A stretch of 40,459 nucleotides of DNA. It comes from Mycobacterium arosiense ATCC BAA-1401 = DSM 45069 (lineage in GTDB: Bacteria > Actinomycetota > Actinomycetes > Mycobacteriales > Mycobacteriaceae). Under the pieces are notes generated by a model. It was not told the origin of the DNA. It saw only the letters and a list, made by a program, of their open reading frames with translations, and searched no databases. Shown piece after piece: positions 23,242-31,763 of the stretch. Within the stretch, counting starts at the first letter, position 1. Every line of letters starts with the position of its first letter. The stretch spans positions 1 to 40,459 of the forward strand of contig NZ_MVHG01000042.1 in assembly GCF_002086125.1 (NCBI RefSeq). The letters are read 5' to 3'. The position numbers were made by a program, and so were the translations under genes.

Positions 23242-25431
23242 CTAGGGACTGCGATGGCGCTCCATCAACGATACTTGGTGGTCGCGCACGGTATGGCCCT
23301 CTTGTGGCGACGGGGTCCACTGCCCGTCGGGCCCCAATTCCCAGCACCGGGTGGACGAATCCAGTGCGGACTCGAACAATTCGTCCAGCTGCCCGGTGAG
23401 CTTGGGATCCTTCACCTGGACCAGCACCTCCACGCGCCGATCGAGGTTGCGGTGCATCATGTCGGCGCTGCCGATCCAGAATTCGTTGATGTTGCGGAAA
23501 TGGATGATTCGCGAATGCTCCAGGAAGCGGCCGAGAATGGAGCGCACGGCGATGTTTTCGGAGTAGCCCTCGGCGCCCGGGCGCAACGCGCAGATGCCGC
23601 GCACCACGACCTCGACCCGCACTCCGGCCTGCGATGCTCGGTACAGCGCATCGATCACCTGCTCGTCCACCAACGCGTTCATCTTGAGACGAATTCGCCC
23701 GTCACCTCGTTCGCGGTGCGCGGCGATTTCGCGTTCGACGCGTTCGATGATGCCGGTGCGAATTCCGTGCGGCGCCACCAGCAGATTGCGGTAGGAGACC
23801 TTACGCGAGTAGCCGGTAAGCGAATTGAACAAATCGGTGAGGTCCGCACCGATATCCGGGCTCGCCGTCAGCAGGCCGACATCCTCATACAGGCGGGCGG
23901 TCTTGCTGTTGTAGTTGCCGGTTCCGATGTGGCAGTACCGTCGAATCGCCGAACCTTCGCGGCGCACCACCAGGCACGTCTTGCAGTGCGTCTTGAGTCC
24001 GACGAGGCCGTAGACCACGTGCACCCCCGCCTGCTCGAGTGCGCGCGCCCAACGGATGTTGGCCTGTTCATCGAAGCGCGCCTTGATCTCGACGAGCGCC
24101 ACGGCCTGCTTTCCGGCCTCGGCCGCTTCGATGAGCGCCCGCACGATCGGTGAATCACCGGAGGTGCGGTACAGCGTCTGTTTGATCGCCAGCACGTTGG
24201 GGTCCGCGGCGGCCTGCTGAATGAAGCGCTGCACGCTGGTGGAGAAGGAGTCGTACGGGTGGTGTACCAGGACGTCGCCCTCGCGCAGCGTCGCGAAGAT
24301 GCTCTTGGGAGATTCGCGATCGGCGAAGGCGGGGTGGGTATCCGGGACGAACGCCAGGTCCTTGAGCGCGGGCCGGTCGAGTTCGTAAATCTGCCACAGC
24401 GACGAAAGGTCGAGCAGGCCTGGAACTTCGATGACGTCACCGGGATGCACGTCGAGCTCGCGCAGCAGCAGTTCCAGCATGCCCTCGGTCATGTCATCGG
24501 CGATCTCGAGCCGCACCGGCGGACCGAACCGCCGGCGCGCCAATTCCCGTTCCAGCGCTTGCAGCAGATCTTCGTCGCGGTCTTCTTCGACTTCCATGTC
24601 GGCGTTGCGGGTGATGCGGAAGGCGTGATGCTCCACGATTTCCATGCCCGGGAAAAGAAGGGGAAGGAAGGCCGCGATCAGTTCTTCCATCGGCAGGTAG
24701 CGGACGATGGCCCGCTCCGAGCCGTCGGTGCTGTTGATGGTGGCGAGCTCGACGAAGCGATCGACGTTGTTGGGCACCTTGACTCGGGCGAAGTGCTGGC
24801 CGCCGTCCTCGGGCTGACGCACCATCACCGCCAAGTTCAGGCTCAGCCCGCTGACGAACGGGAACGGGTGCGCGGGGTCGACGGCCAGCGGAGTCAGGAC
24901 GGGGAAGACCTGTTCGGTGAAATAGCTCGACAATTCGTCGCGCTCGGCCTGATCGAGGTCGGCCCACGTGACGATGTGGATGCCCTCTTCGGCGAGCGCC
25001 GGTCGCACCGAATCGAGGAACACCCGCGCGTGCCGGGTGGCGATGCGCTGAGTCTGTTCTCCGATCAGGGCGAGTTGCTTGCGCGGCGTCAAACCGTCGG
25101 CCGAGCGGACCGACAACCCCATCTCATCACGACGTTTGAGGCCGGCGACGCGTACCATATAGAACTCGTCGAGGTTGGAAGCGAAGATCGCCAGGAACTT
25201 GGCGCGTTCCAGCAGCGGCAACGAGTTGTCGTCGGCCAGCGCCAGCACGCGGGCGTTGAAGTCCAGCCAGCTCAGTTCCCGGTTCAGGTAACGGTCGTCC
25301 GGCAGGTCGGTCATTGCGGCCTGGGTCGCAGCCGGTGGTGCTGCCACGGCCGAGTCGCCCGGATGCCACAAGTTCTCGTCGGGTCGCGCCTCAGCTTCGA
25401 TTTCAGTCACCCTGCGATCATTGCTCATCAC
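23242..25431 (-). CDS. ppk: Polyphosphate kinase 1
   Basis: PPK1 reversibly transfers the gamma phosphate of ATP to polyphosphate. The 729-residue protein has the family's N-terminal domain (YLNRELSWLDFNARVLALA, residues 48-66), head domain, and two C-terminal catalytic domains. The autophosphorylated His is H482 in GLKTHCKTCLVV, and the second conserved His is H501 in YCHIGTGNYN. VHHPYDSFSTSVQRF (389-403) is also typical. Length agrees with M. tuberculosis ppk1. There are two adjacent Met codons at the start (25431 and 25428). It follows fbiD on the same strand after 88 bases, which contain a small hairpin. Confidence 0.96.
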   Translation of the reverse strand: MMSNDRRVTEIEAEARPDENLWHPGDSAVAAPPAATQAAMTDLPDDRYLNRELSWLDFNARVLALADDNSLPLLERAKFLAIFASNLDEFYMVRVAGLKRRDEMGLSVRSADGLTPRKQLALIGEQTQRIATRHARVFLDSVRPALAEEGIHIVTWADLDQAERDELSSYFTEQVFPVLTPLAVDPAHPFPFVSGLSLNLAVMVRQPEDGGQHFARVKVPNNVDRFVELATINSTDGSERAIVRYLPMEELIAAFLPLLFPGMEIVEHHAFRITRNADMEVEEDRDEDLLQALERELARRRFGPPVRLEIADDMTEGMLELLLRELDVHPGDVIEVPGLLDLSSLWQIYELDRPALKDLAFVPDTHPAFADRESPKSIFATLREGDVLVHHPYDSFSTSVQRFIQQAAADPNVLAIKQTLYRTSGDSPIVRALIEAAEAGKQAVALVEIKARFDEQANIRWARALEQAGVHVVYGLVGLKTHCKTCLVVRREGSAIRRYCHIGTGNYNSKTARLYEDVGLLTASPDIGADLTDLFNSLTGYSRKVSYRNLLVAPHGIRTGIIERVEREIAAHRERGDGRIRLKMNALVDEQVIDALYRASQAGVRVEVVVRGICALRPGAEGYSENIAVRSILGRFLEHSRIIHFRNINEFWIGSADMMHRNLDRRVEVLVQVKDPKLTGQLDELFESALDSSTRCWELGPDGQWTPSPQEGHTVRDHQVSLMERHRSP

Positions 25432-25476
25432 GCGTGGGTGCTGCTAGCGCTCGCGGGACATCCATTCGCCGTTGGG

Positions 25477-25494
25477 CCGACGTTCACCCGTCGG
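25477..25494 (-). terminator. Short hairpin between fbiD and ppk
   Basis: CCGACG (25477-25482) and CGTCGG (25489-25494) form a six-pair stem with a six-base loop in the 88-base gap. There is no T run, so it could be a weak terminator, a processing site or chance. Confidence 0.3.
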
Positions 25495-25519
25495 ACAGAT
25501 ATATCCGCGGTGATCGAAA

Positions 25520-26182
25520 TCAGTGCGTCGCGATGGCCCGGGCGGTCGCTGCCCCCACCCCGAGGCGACGGGCGGCGGCGAGGTCGTTGGGGGTGTCGAC
25601 ATCACACCGCAGCCCGGGCCAGGCGCCGGTCAGCTCGATCGCACCCGAACTGCGGTGCCGCGCCGAGGAATCGGCGCCGAATCGCGGGTCGAGCGGGCTT
25701 CCGAACGCAAACAGCGCCGCGGTGCCGGTCGCCAGCCGGTCCGCGACGAAGCTGCGCCGGTGCTGGCGTGCGGCGGCGATCGCCTCGTTCAGCTCCTGAG
25801 TTTGCAACGCGGGTAAATCCCCTTGCAGCGCAACCACATTAGCGAAGGAACCGCCCACGGCGCGTTCCGCGGTGGCGATCGCGTTGTTCAGCGGATCGGG
25901 GTGATCCTCGGGTGTGGGGTCGACCAGCACGTCGGCGCCCAGCTTGCTGGCGGCGGCGGCCGCCGCGTCGTCGGGCGTGATCACGGTGATCGAGCCCAAC
26001 GCCCGGATTCGCCCGGCGGCGGTCAGGGTGTCCATCAACATGGCCAGTACCACGCTTTCCCGGGTGCGCGCCGAGAAGACCGGGGCCAGTCGGGTCTTGG
26101 CCGCGGCCAACCGCTTGACGGCGATGATCAAAGCGACGTCGCCCGCACCATTGGCCGAACCGTCGGCTCGTATGCCGCTCAT
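25520..26182 (-). CDS. fbiD: Phosphoenolpyruvate/phospholactate guanylyltransferase of F420 synthesis
   Basis: FbiD (CofC family) activates phosphoenolpyruvate, or 2-phospholactate in archaea, with GTP to make the side-chain precursor of coenzyme F420. The 220-residue protein begins, after a short variable head, with LIIAVKRLAAAKTRLAP (about residues 18-34), the nucleotide-binding signature of this nucleotidyltransferase family. LQGDLPAL and RCDVDTPNDLAAARRLG follow. It closely matches M. tuberculosis Rv2983. The ATG at 26182 is preferred; the longer frame to 26275 has an unrelated N-terminus. It diverges from gpsA. The other F420 genes are not in the window. Confidence 0.92.
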   Translation of the reverse strand: MSGIRADGSANGAGDVALIIAVKRLAAAKTRLAPVFSARTRESVVLAMLMDTLTAAGRIRALGSITVITPDDAAAAAASKLGADVLVDPTPEDHPDPLNNAIATAERAVGGSFANVVALQGDLPALQTQELNEAIAAARQHRRSFVADRLATGTAALFAFGSPLDPRFGADSSARHRSSGAIELTGAWPGLRCDVDTPNDLAAARRLGVGAATARAIATH

Positions 26183-26256
26183 GAGATGCCATCCTGCCAG
26201 CGACACCCCGCTGCCGGGGCAGGCTGGCTCGCGTGACGCCCTGTCCGTCGCTGATC

Positions 26257-26293
26257 TAGGGTGTAGCGGCTGCAAGTGCCGCGTGAGCTACAC
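26257..26293 (+). promoter_or_regulatory. gpsA upstream region: -10 element and bulged hairpin
   Basis: TAGGGT (26257-26262) is a possible -10. It overlaps a hairpin formed by GTGTA (26261-26265) with TACAC (26289-26293) and GCGGC (26266-26270) with GCCGC (26278-26282), with unpaired bases on one side. It could be an operator or a 5' leader structure; nothing identifies a binding factor. Confidence 0.3.
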
Positions 26294-26316
26294 CGACCAC
26301 GGACAGGGGGTGGTAC

Positions 26317-27351
26317 ATGACCAGCACATCACCGGGTGCCGTGGCGGTCATGGGTGCCGGAGCGTGGGGCACGGCGCTGGCCAAGGTGCTGGTCGAGGCC
26401 GGCGGACCGGAAGCGGGGGTCACGCTGTGGGCCCGCAGACCCGAGATCGCCGAGCAGATCAACTCCACCCGCTACAACCCCGACTACCTGCCCGGCACGT
26501 TGCTGCCCCCGGGCATCCGAGCCACCGCCGACCCGGCCGAGGCCCTGCGCGACGCGTCGACGGTGCTGCTCGGCGTGCCGGCGCAGACCATGCGCGGCAA
26601 CCTCGAGCGCTGGGCGCCGCTGGTCCGCGAGGGTGCCACGCTGGTGAGCCTGGCCAAGGGCATCGAGCTGGGCACCCTGATGCGGATGAGTCAGGTGATC
26701 GTGTCGGTCACCGGCGTCGACCCGGCTCAGGTAGCGGTGATCTCGGGGCCGAACCTGGCCAGCGAGATCGCCGCATCCCAGCCCGCCGCCACCGTGATCG
26801 CCTGCAGCGACTCGGGCCGGGCCGTCGCCCTGCAGCGCATGCTGAACAGCGGATACTTCCGCCCGTACACCAACAGCGATGTGGTGGGCACCGAGGTCGG
26901 CGGGGCCTGCAAGAACGTCATCGCGCTCGCGTGCGGCATGGCGGTCGGTGTCGGGCTCGGCCAGAACACCGTGGCGGCGATCATCACCCGCGGCCTGGCC
27001 GAGATCATGCGGCTGGGGATTGCGCTCGGCGCCAAGGGCGCGACGCTGGCCGGGCTGGCCGGCGTGGGCGACCTGGTGGCCACCTGCAGCTCACCGCGTT
27101 CGCGCAATCGCTCCCTGGGCGAACGGCTCGGCCGGGGAGCGACCGTCCAGTCGCTGCTGGCGGGCACTCCCGACGGCGGCGACGGGCACGTCGTCGAGGG
27201 TGTGACGTCCTGCGAATCGGTGCTGGCGCTGGCCGCCAGTTACGACGTTGAGATGCCCCTCACCGACGCCGTGCACCGCGTGTGCCACAGGGGGCTGTCG
27301 GTCGACGAGGCGATCGCCCTACTCTTGGGCCGCAGCACCAAGCCCGAATAA
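26317..27351 (+). CDS. gpsA: Glycerol-3-phosphate dehydrogenase [NAD(P)+]
   Basis: GpsA reduces dihydroxyacetone phosphate to sn-glycerol 3-phosphate for phospholipid synthesis. The 344-residue protein has the nucleotide-binding motif GAGAWG at residues 13-18, VISGPNLASEIA, the catalytic-lysine region EVGGACKNVIALACGM, and NTVAAIITRGLAEI. Length is normal. The ATG at 26317 is preceded by GGGGGTGG. It corresponds to M. tuberculosis gpdA2 and lies 62 bases before ddl on the same strand; a possible separate -10 (TAGCCT at 27399-27404) precedes ddl. Confidence 0.95.
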   Translation: MTSTSPGAVAVMGAGAWGTALAKVLVEAGGPEAGVTLWARRPEIAEQINSTRYNPDYLPGTLLPPGIRATADPAEALRDASTVLLGVPAQTMRGNLERWAPLVREGATLVSLAKGIELGTLMRMSQVIVSVTGVDPAQVAVISGPNLASEIAASQPAATVIACSDSGRAVALQRMLNSGYFRPYTNSDVVGTEVGGACKNVIALACGMAVGVGLGQNTVAAIITRGLAEIMRLGIALGAKGATLAGLAGVGDLVATCSSPRSRNRSLGERLGRGATVQSLLAGTPDGGDGHVVEGVTSCESVLALAASYDVEMPLTDAVHRVCHRGLSVDEAIALLLGRSTKPE

Positions 27352-27413
27352 AGGGCCCGGCAAAGGGCCGCAGGCCGACCGAGACGGGTGCCACCCGGTA
27401 GCCTCTTGAGATT

Positions 27414-28559
27414 GTGAATGCCAGCGAGCGGTCGGCGCCGCACCCCGGTGAGCGGGGTGGCGAGCGGGTGTGCGTCGCCGTCGTGTTCGGCGGGCGCAGC
27501 AACGAGCACGCCATCTCGTGCGTCTCGGCGGGCAGCATCCTGCGCAACCTGGATCCGGATCGGTTCGACGTGGTCGCGATCGGCATCACCCCGGAGGGGT
27601 CGTGGGTGCTCACCGACGGCGACCCGGCCGCGCTGGCGATCACCGAGCGGCGACTGCCCGAGGTGACCGCCGCGTCGGGGACCGAACTGGCTTTGCCGGC
27701 CGATCCCCGGCGCAGCGGCCAGTTGGTGTCGCTGGCGCCCGGCGCCAGCGAGGTCTTGGCGTCGGTCGATGTGGTCTTTCCGGTGCTGCACGGCCCCTAC
27801 GGCGAGGACGGCACGATCCAGGGCCTGCTCGAACTCGCGGGAGTGCCCTATGTGGGGGCCGGTGTGCTGGCCAGCGCGGCCGGCATGGACAAGGAATTCA
27901 CCAAGAAGCTGTTCGCCGCCGAAGGTTTGCCGGTCGGTGCCTACGCGGTGCTGCGCCCGTCGCGCTCGAGGCTGCGCCCCGAGGAGTGCGAGCGGCTGGG
28001 CCTGCCGGTGTTCGTCAAACCCGCGCGGGGTGGGTCGTCGATCGGTGTGAGCCGGGTGTCGAGCTGGGATCAGCTGGACGCCGCCGTCGCCGCCGCCCGC
28101 CGCCACGACCCCAAAGTCATCGTCGAAGCGGCGATCGTCGGCCGGGAGCTGGAGTGCGGCGTGCTCGAAATGCCCGGCGGCACAGTCGAAGCCAGCACAC
28201 TGGGCGAGATCCGGGTGGCCGGAGTGCGGGGGCGCGAGGACTCGTTCTACGACTTCTCGACCAAATACCTTGACGACGCGGCCGAACTGGATGTGCCTGC
28301 CAAGGTGGACGACGAAATCGCCGACGCCATACGGCAATTGGCGATCCGGGCGTTCAAGGCCATCGATTGCCAGGGGCTGGCCCGGGTGGACTTCTTCCTC
28401 ACCGAGGACGGGCCGGTGCTCAACGAGATCAACACGATGCCGGGGTTCACCACGATCTCGATGTACCCGAGGATGTGGGCGGCCAGCGGCGTGGATTACC
28501 CGACCCTGCTGGCGACGATGGTCGAGACCGCGTTGGCCCGCGGCGTCGGCTTGCGCTAG
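27414..28559 (+). CDS. ddl: D-alanine--D-alanine ligase
   Basis: Ddl joins two D-alanines with ATP for peptidoglycan, and is a target of cycloserine. The 381-residue protein carries VAVVFGGRSNEHAISC (residues 21-36), HGPYGEDGTIQGLLEL, the ATP-grasp segment FVKPARGGSSIGVSRV and the Mg2+-binding end DFFLTEDGPVLNEINTMPG. It matches M. tuberculosis DdlA with a slightly longer head. The GTG at 27414 is used; TAGCCT lies nine bases upstream, so the message may be leaderless or nearly so. The stop codon TAG (28557-28559) overlaps the first base of the locus D repeat. Confidence 0.96.
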   Translation: MNASERSAPHPGERGGERVCVAVVFGGRSNEHAISCVSAGSILRNLDPDRFDVVAIGITPEGSWVLTDGDPAALAITERRLPEVTAASGTELALPADPRRSGQLVSLAPGASEVLASVDVVFPVLHGPYGEDGTIQGLLELAGVPYVGAGVLASAAGMDKEFTKKLFAAEGLPVGAYAVLRPSRSRLRPEECERLGLPVFVKPARGGSSIGVSRVSSWDQLDAAVAAARRHDPKVIVEAAIVGRELECGVLEMPGGTVEASTLGEIRVAGVRGREDSFYDFSTKYLDDAAELDVPAKVDDEIADAIRQLAIRAFKAIDCQGLARVDFFLTEDGPVLNEINTMPGFTTISMYPRMWAASGVDYPTLLATMVETALARGVGLR

Positions 28560-28637
28560 CGGGTCGGCGCCATCGGGCCTTGCGGCGATCGCGAGCGCGG
28601 CGTGGCCGGGCGAAGCGGGTCGGCGCCATCGGACTTA
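28559..28637 (+). repeat. 56 bp repeat, locus D (1 unit plus a partial)
   Basis: An 18-base segment beginning GCGGGTCGGCGCC occurs at 28559-28576 and again at 28615-28632, a period of 56. Between them is the core TCGCGAGCGCGGCG, TG, GCCGGGCG. The arms TCGGCGC and GCGGCGA pair in six of seven positions. The repeat fills the gap between convergent ddl and the DUF3515 gene and overlaps both stop codons (28557-28559 and 28635-28637). Confidence 0.9.
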
Positions 28638-29195
28638 GCGGGGCTGGCCGGGATCGATGGGCGCCGCGGGCATGCTGTGGTCGATGACCTCGGAAATCTG
28701 TTGGATCGGCGTCGGGCCCGATCCGGTCGGCAGCGTGAGCGCCACGTAGACCCCGCGGTCCACCGCGTACCAGGTCGATCTGCCCGCGTCGCCGGCGGAT
28801 TGCTGTTCGGAACTCACCTGAAACCACTGCACCCGGTCGACGACCTGGATCGGTGAGCCGAGGACGAACTCGGCCGGGCGGTCCAGCCCGCAGCGCAGCA
28901 CCACCGGGTCGCTGTCCGGCCCGGCGCGCCACGCGGCGGCGCCCTGGGGGGCCGGCTGCTCGAGGGGCGCGCGATGGTAATCGCCGAGCCGCTGCGGCAG
29001 CGCACCCATCAGCGCGCGGCAGCCCGACCCGCTTGCCTGCGGCGCCGGTACCGCGGGCACGGCAACCGCACGCGGGGGCGCCTGGCGGGTCGCCGCGATG
29101 GCCAGGATCACCCCGATCGTCGCTACGGCCAGCAGGATCGCGGCGATGATCAGCGCACGCGGCGGGCCGCCATCGGCGTCCGTTTCGGTTGCCAC
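28635..29195 (-). CDS. DUF3515-family membrane-anchored protein
   Basis: The 186-residue protein has one N-terminal membrane segment, ALIIAAILLAVATIGVILAI (about residues 14-33), a Pro/Ala-rich linker and an extracytoplasmic domain. The two cysteines GCRALMGALPQRL and VVLRCGLDRPAEF, with AAWRAGPDSDPVV between, fit the DUF3515 family, whose function is unknown. It corresponds to M. tuberculosis Rv2980. Start GTG at 29195, with a very strong AAGGAGGTG at 29204-29212 on the minus strand. It converges on ddl across the locus D repeat and diverges from thiL. Confidence 0.88.
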   Translation of the reverse strand: MATETDADGGPPRALIIAAILLAVATIGVILAIAATRQAPPRAVAVPAVPAPQASGSGCRALMGALPQRLGDYHRAPLEQPAPQGAAAWRAGPDSDPVVLRCGLDRPAEFVLGSPIQVVDRVQWFQVSSEQQSAGDAGRSTWYAVDRGVYVALTLPTGSGPTPIQQISEVIDHSMPAAPIDPGQPR

Positions 29196-29300
29196 CGCCG
29201 CGCACCTCCTTTTCTGCTCACCACTATCGCCTTCGTTGAGCCGCAGTCCAATTTATTCTTGGGTTCCAGATAACCCCCGGACCGTCGGGCACGCGGGCCC

Positions 29301-29306
29301 TATCGT
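29301..29306 (+). promoter_or_regulatory. Probable -10 element for a leaderless thiL transcript
   Basis: TATCGT is followed by seven bases and a GTG at 29314, which is the basis for the thiL start chosen here. Confidence 0.45.
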
Positions 29307-29313
29307 GAATGGC

Positions 29314-30273
29314 GTGCAAGACGGACCGGGCGAGTCACCCTCATTGCGGCAACTCGGTGAATTCGCCGTGATCGATCGGCTGGCGCGGCGCCGGCAGCAG
29401 CCCGCCGCGGTCGTGCTCGGCCCGGGCGACGACGCCGCGCTGGTGTCGTCCGGAGATGGGGGCGTCCTGGTGTCGACCGACATGCTGGTGCAGGATCGGC
29501 ACTTCCGGCTGGACTGGTCGACGCCGCACGACATCGGCCGCAAGGCGATCGCCCAGAACGCCGCGGACATCGAGGCGATGGGCGGGCGGCCGACGGCGTT
29601 CGTCGTCGCCTTCGGTGCGCCCGGGGATACGCCGGCGGCGCAGGTGGAAGCGCTGGTCGACGGGATGTGGGACGAGGCGCAACGGTTCGGCGCTGGCATC
29701 GCCGGCGGTGACCTGGTGCACAGCCCGCAGTGGGTCATCTCGGTAACGGTGCTGGGCGGGCTGGACGGGCGTCCGCCGGTGCGGCGATCTGGCGCGCAAC
29801 CCGGTGCGCTGATCGCCATCGCCGGGGACTTGGGCCGCTCTGCCGCGGGATTTTCATTGTGGCGCAAGGGGATTACGGAGTTCGACGAGCTGCGGCGCCG
29901 GCATGTGGTGCCGGAGCCGCCTTACGGCCAGGGAGCGGTGGCGGCGGCCGGCGGTGCGCAGGCGATGATCGACATCTCCGACGGCCTGATCGCCGACCTG
30001 CGTCATGTCGCCGAGGCGTCCGGGGTGGGCATGGATTTGTCGATGGCGGCGTTGGCCGCCGACCGCGATGCGCTCGCCGCGGCCGGGGCCGCCGTCGACG
30101 CCGATCCGTGGCACTGGGTGCTGGGCGGCGGTGAGGATCACGCCCTGGCGGCGTGTTTTGCCGGTCCCGCGCCGGTCGGCTGGCGCATCGTCGGTCGGGT
30201 TCTCGACGGGCCGGCGCGGGTGCTCGTCGACGATCAGGAGTGGACCGGCTACGCCGGCTGGCGGTCGTATTAG
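29314..30273 (+). CDS. thiL: Thiamine-monophosphate kinase
   Basis: ThiL phosphorylates thiamine monophosphate to the active diphosphate. With the GTG at 29314 the protein has 319 residues. The family marks are GEFAVIDRLARR near the N-terminus, LGPGDDAALVS (about residues 36-46), the DMLVQDRHF segment with metal-binding aspartates, AQNAADIEAMGG, GGDLVHSP and, near the C-terminus, DISDGLIADLRH and LGGGEDHAL. A GTG at 29305 and a longer upstream frame are possible; the promoter spacing favours 29314. It is followed by ung on the same strand after 38 bases. The thiamine diphosphate it makes is needed by IlvB. Confidence 0.94.
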   Translation: MQDGPGESPSLRQLGEFAVIDRLARRRQQPAAVVLGPGDDAALVSSGDGGVLVSTDMLVQDRHFRLDWSTPHDIGRKAIAQNAADIEAMGGRPTAFVVAFGAPGDTPAAQVEALVDGMWDEAQRFGAGIAGGDLVHSPQWVISVTVLGGLDGRPPVRRSGAQPGALIAIAGDLGRSAAGFSLWRKGITEFDELRRRHVVPEPPYGQGAVAAAGGAQAMIDISDGLIADLRHVAEASGVGMDLSMAALAADRDALAAAGAAVDADPWHWVLGGGEDHALAACFAGPAPVGWRIVGRVLDGPARVLVDDQEWTGYAGWRSY

Positions 30274-30311
30274 GGTGACGCGGTGACCGTTTACGCGATC
30301 GCGAAGAGCCG

Positions 30312-30998
30312 ATGACGACCGCGCGTCCGTTGGGGGAACTGGTCGAGCCGGGCTGGGCGAGTGCGCTGCAGCCGGTGGCCGAGCAGGTGGCCGAGATGGG
30401 GCAGTTCCTGCGGGCCGAGATCGCGGCCGGGCGCAGGTATCTGCCGGCGGGGCCGAATGTGTTGCGTGCCTTCACCTATCCCTTTGACGACGTCAGGGTG
30501 TTGATCGTCGGCCAGGACCCCTACCCGACGCCCGGACACGCTGTGGGCCTGAGCTTTTCGGTGGCGCCCGAGGTGCGGCCGCTGCCGCGCAGTCTGGCCA
30601 ACATCTTTCAGGAGTACACCGCCGACCTGGGCCATCCGCCGCCAGCGTGCGGTGATCTGACGCCCTGGGCGCAGCGCGGCGTGCTCCTGCTGAACAGGGT
30701 GCTCACGGTGCGCCCCAGCAATCCGGCGTCGCACCGCGGCAAGGGCTGGGAGGTGGTGACCGAATGCGCCATCCGGGCGTTGACCGAGCGGTCGCGTCCC
30801 CTGGTGGCGATCCTGTGGGGCCGTGACGCGTCGACCCTCAAACCAATTCTCGCCCAAGGGAATTGCGTGGCCATCGAGTCGCCGCATCCGTCCCCGCTGT
30901 CGGCGTCGCGCGGGTTCTTCGGTTCGCGCCCGTTCAGCCGTGCCAACGAACTGCTGACCGGGATGGGTGCCGATGCGATCGATTGGCGCCTGCCGTGA
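30312..30998 (+). CDS. ung: Uracil-DNA glycosylase, family 1
   Basis: Ung removes uracil arising from cytosine deamination, a frequent damage in high-GC genomes. The 228-residue protein has the water-activating motif GQDPYPTPGHAVGL with D69, LLLNRVLTVRPSNPASH, VAILWGRDAS, and the leucine-loop motif HPSPLSASRGFFGSRPFSRAN. Length equals the mycobacterial family. The ATG at 30312 is used. The stop overlaps (GTGA) the start of a decayed oxidoreductase gene, so the two were probably co-translated. Confidence 0.97.
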   Translation: MTTARPLGELVEPGWASALQPVAEQVAEMGQFLRAEIAAGRRYLPAGPNVLRAFTYPFDDVRVLIVGQDPYPTPGHAVGLSFSVAPEVRPLPRSLANIFQEYTADLGHPPPACGDLTPWAQRGVLLLNRVLTVRPSNPASHRGKGWEVVTECAIRALTERSRPLVAILWGRDASTLKPILAQGNCVAIESPHPSPLSASRGFFGSRPFSRANELLTGMGADAIDWRLP

Positions 30999-31550
30999 CC
31001 GAGATGATGGCGTTGCGGGCGCACCGGCGGGGCGGCCCGGAGCAGTTGGTGCTCGAACGGGCCCCGCGCCCGGTGCTGGCCGCGGGGGAAGTGTTGGTGG
31101 CGGTTCAGCTGGCCGCGATGCTGGGCGCGCGGGTGACCGCCACCGTGCGCAGCGACACGGCCAACCTGCTGCGCGGATGCGGCGCGCAGCGGGTCATCGA
31201 CGTGCGCACCGAGGCGTTCGACGAAACCGGTGCCGGGTACGACGTCGTCATCGATACGGTTGGCGGGCCGACATTGGAGCGGTCGTTCGGCGTGCTGCGC
31301 CGCGGTGGCCGGCTGGTCACCCTGTCGGCACCGCCTCCGGAGGGCTGTGCCGCGGAATTCGGCGTCACCGCAACCTTTTCGTCGTCACGCCGAATCGGGC
31401 GCGGCTCGACGAGCTCGCCGCGCTGGTCGATGGCGATCGATTGCACGTCTCGATCGCCCAGACGTTCCCGCTCGACGCGGGTCGGGAGGCGTTCCAAAGC
31501 CGCGACGACGGCAGGCGCGCCGGCAAGACGGTGCTGATCGTGCGGGACCG
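30995..31550 (+). pseudogene. Remnant of a medium-chain (zinc-type) oxidoreductase: internal deletion plus frameshift
   Basis: The frame opens at a GTG overlapping the ung stop with an NADPH:quinone-oxidoreductase-type N-terminus (ALRAHRRGGPEQLVLERAP), but at about 31106 it jumps from GEVLVAV to QLAAMLGARVTATV. The rest of the GroES-like domain and the start of the nucleotide fold, roughly 100 residues, are missing. The frame then continues AGYDVVIDTVGGPTLERSF until a T run at 31376-31379. One extra T would restore FFVVTPNRARLDELAALVDG; as it stands, that C-terminal sequence is in another frame, ending KTVLIVRD near 31548. Both lesions would prevent a functional enzyme. A sequencing error could explain the frameshift but not the deletion. 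Confidence 0.8.
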
Positions 31551-31557
31551 ACGGGCA

Positions 31558-31758
31558 TCACGAGCCCGCGAAATTCACGTCCTTCGTAACGGCATGCCAC
31601 TCTCCGATCGACGCCGACCAAAGCTTGTCGCGCATGGCCTTCAGCACGTCACGGCACAGCGCGCCGTCGAAATCGCCCGGGGCGCAGTCATTTAGCTCTT
31701 CGTTGCGTTGCGCGTCGGCCATCACGGCGGCCGGGTCGAAGGCGCTGCGGGGTGCCAT
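31558..31758 (-). CDS. Small hypothetical protein or gene fragment
   Basis: A 66-residue frame starts six bases after the stop of the SnoaL-like gene, on the same strand, and ends against the oxidoreductase remnant. Its composition is that of a normal protein rather than an Arg-rich shadow: FDPAAVMADAQRNEEL and FDGALCRDVLKAMRDKLW. No motif is recognised. The beginning loosely recalls the N-terminal segment of some actinobacterial sulfotransferases, so it may be what remains of a larger gene. No Shine-Dalgarno sequence is seen; translational coupling to the gene above is possible. Confidence 0.35.
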   Translation of the reverse strand: MAPRSAFDPAAVMADAQRNEELNDCAPGDFDGALCRDVLKAMRDKLWSASIGEWHAVTKDVNFAGS

Positions 31759-31763
31759 GCGGG

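Noticed and set aside
23137..24153. 338-residue plus-strand frame opposite ppk
   Set aside because: It covers the mutT1-ppk gap and the ppk 3' half in antisense; ppk has full family motifs.
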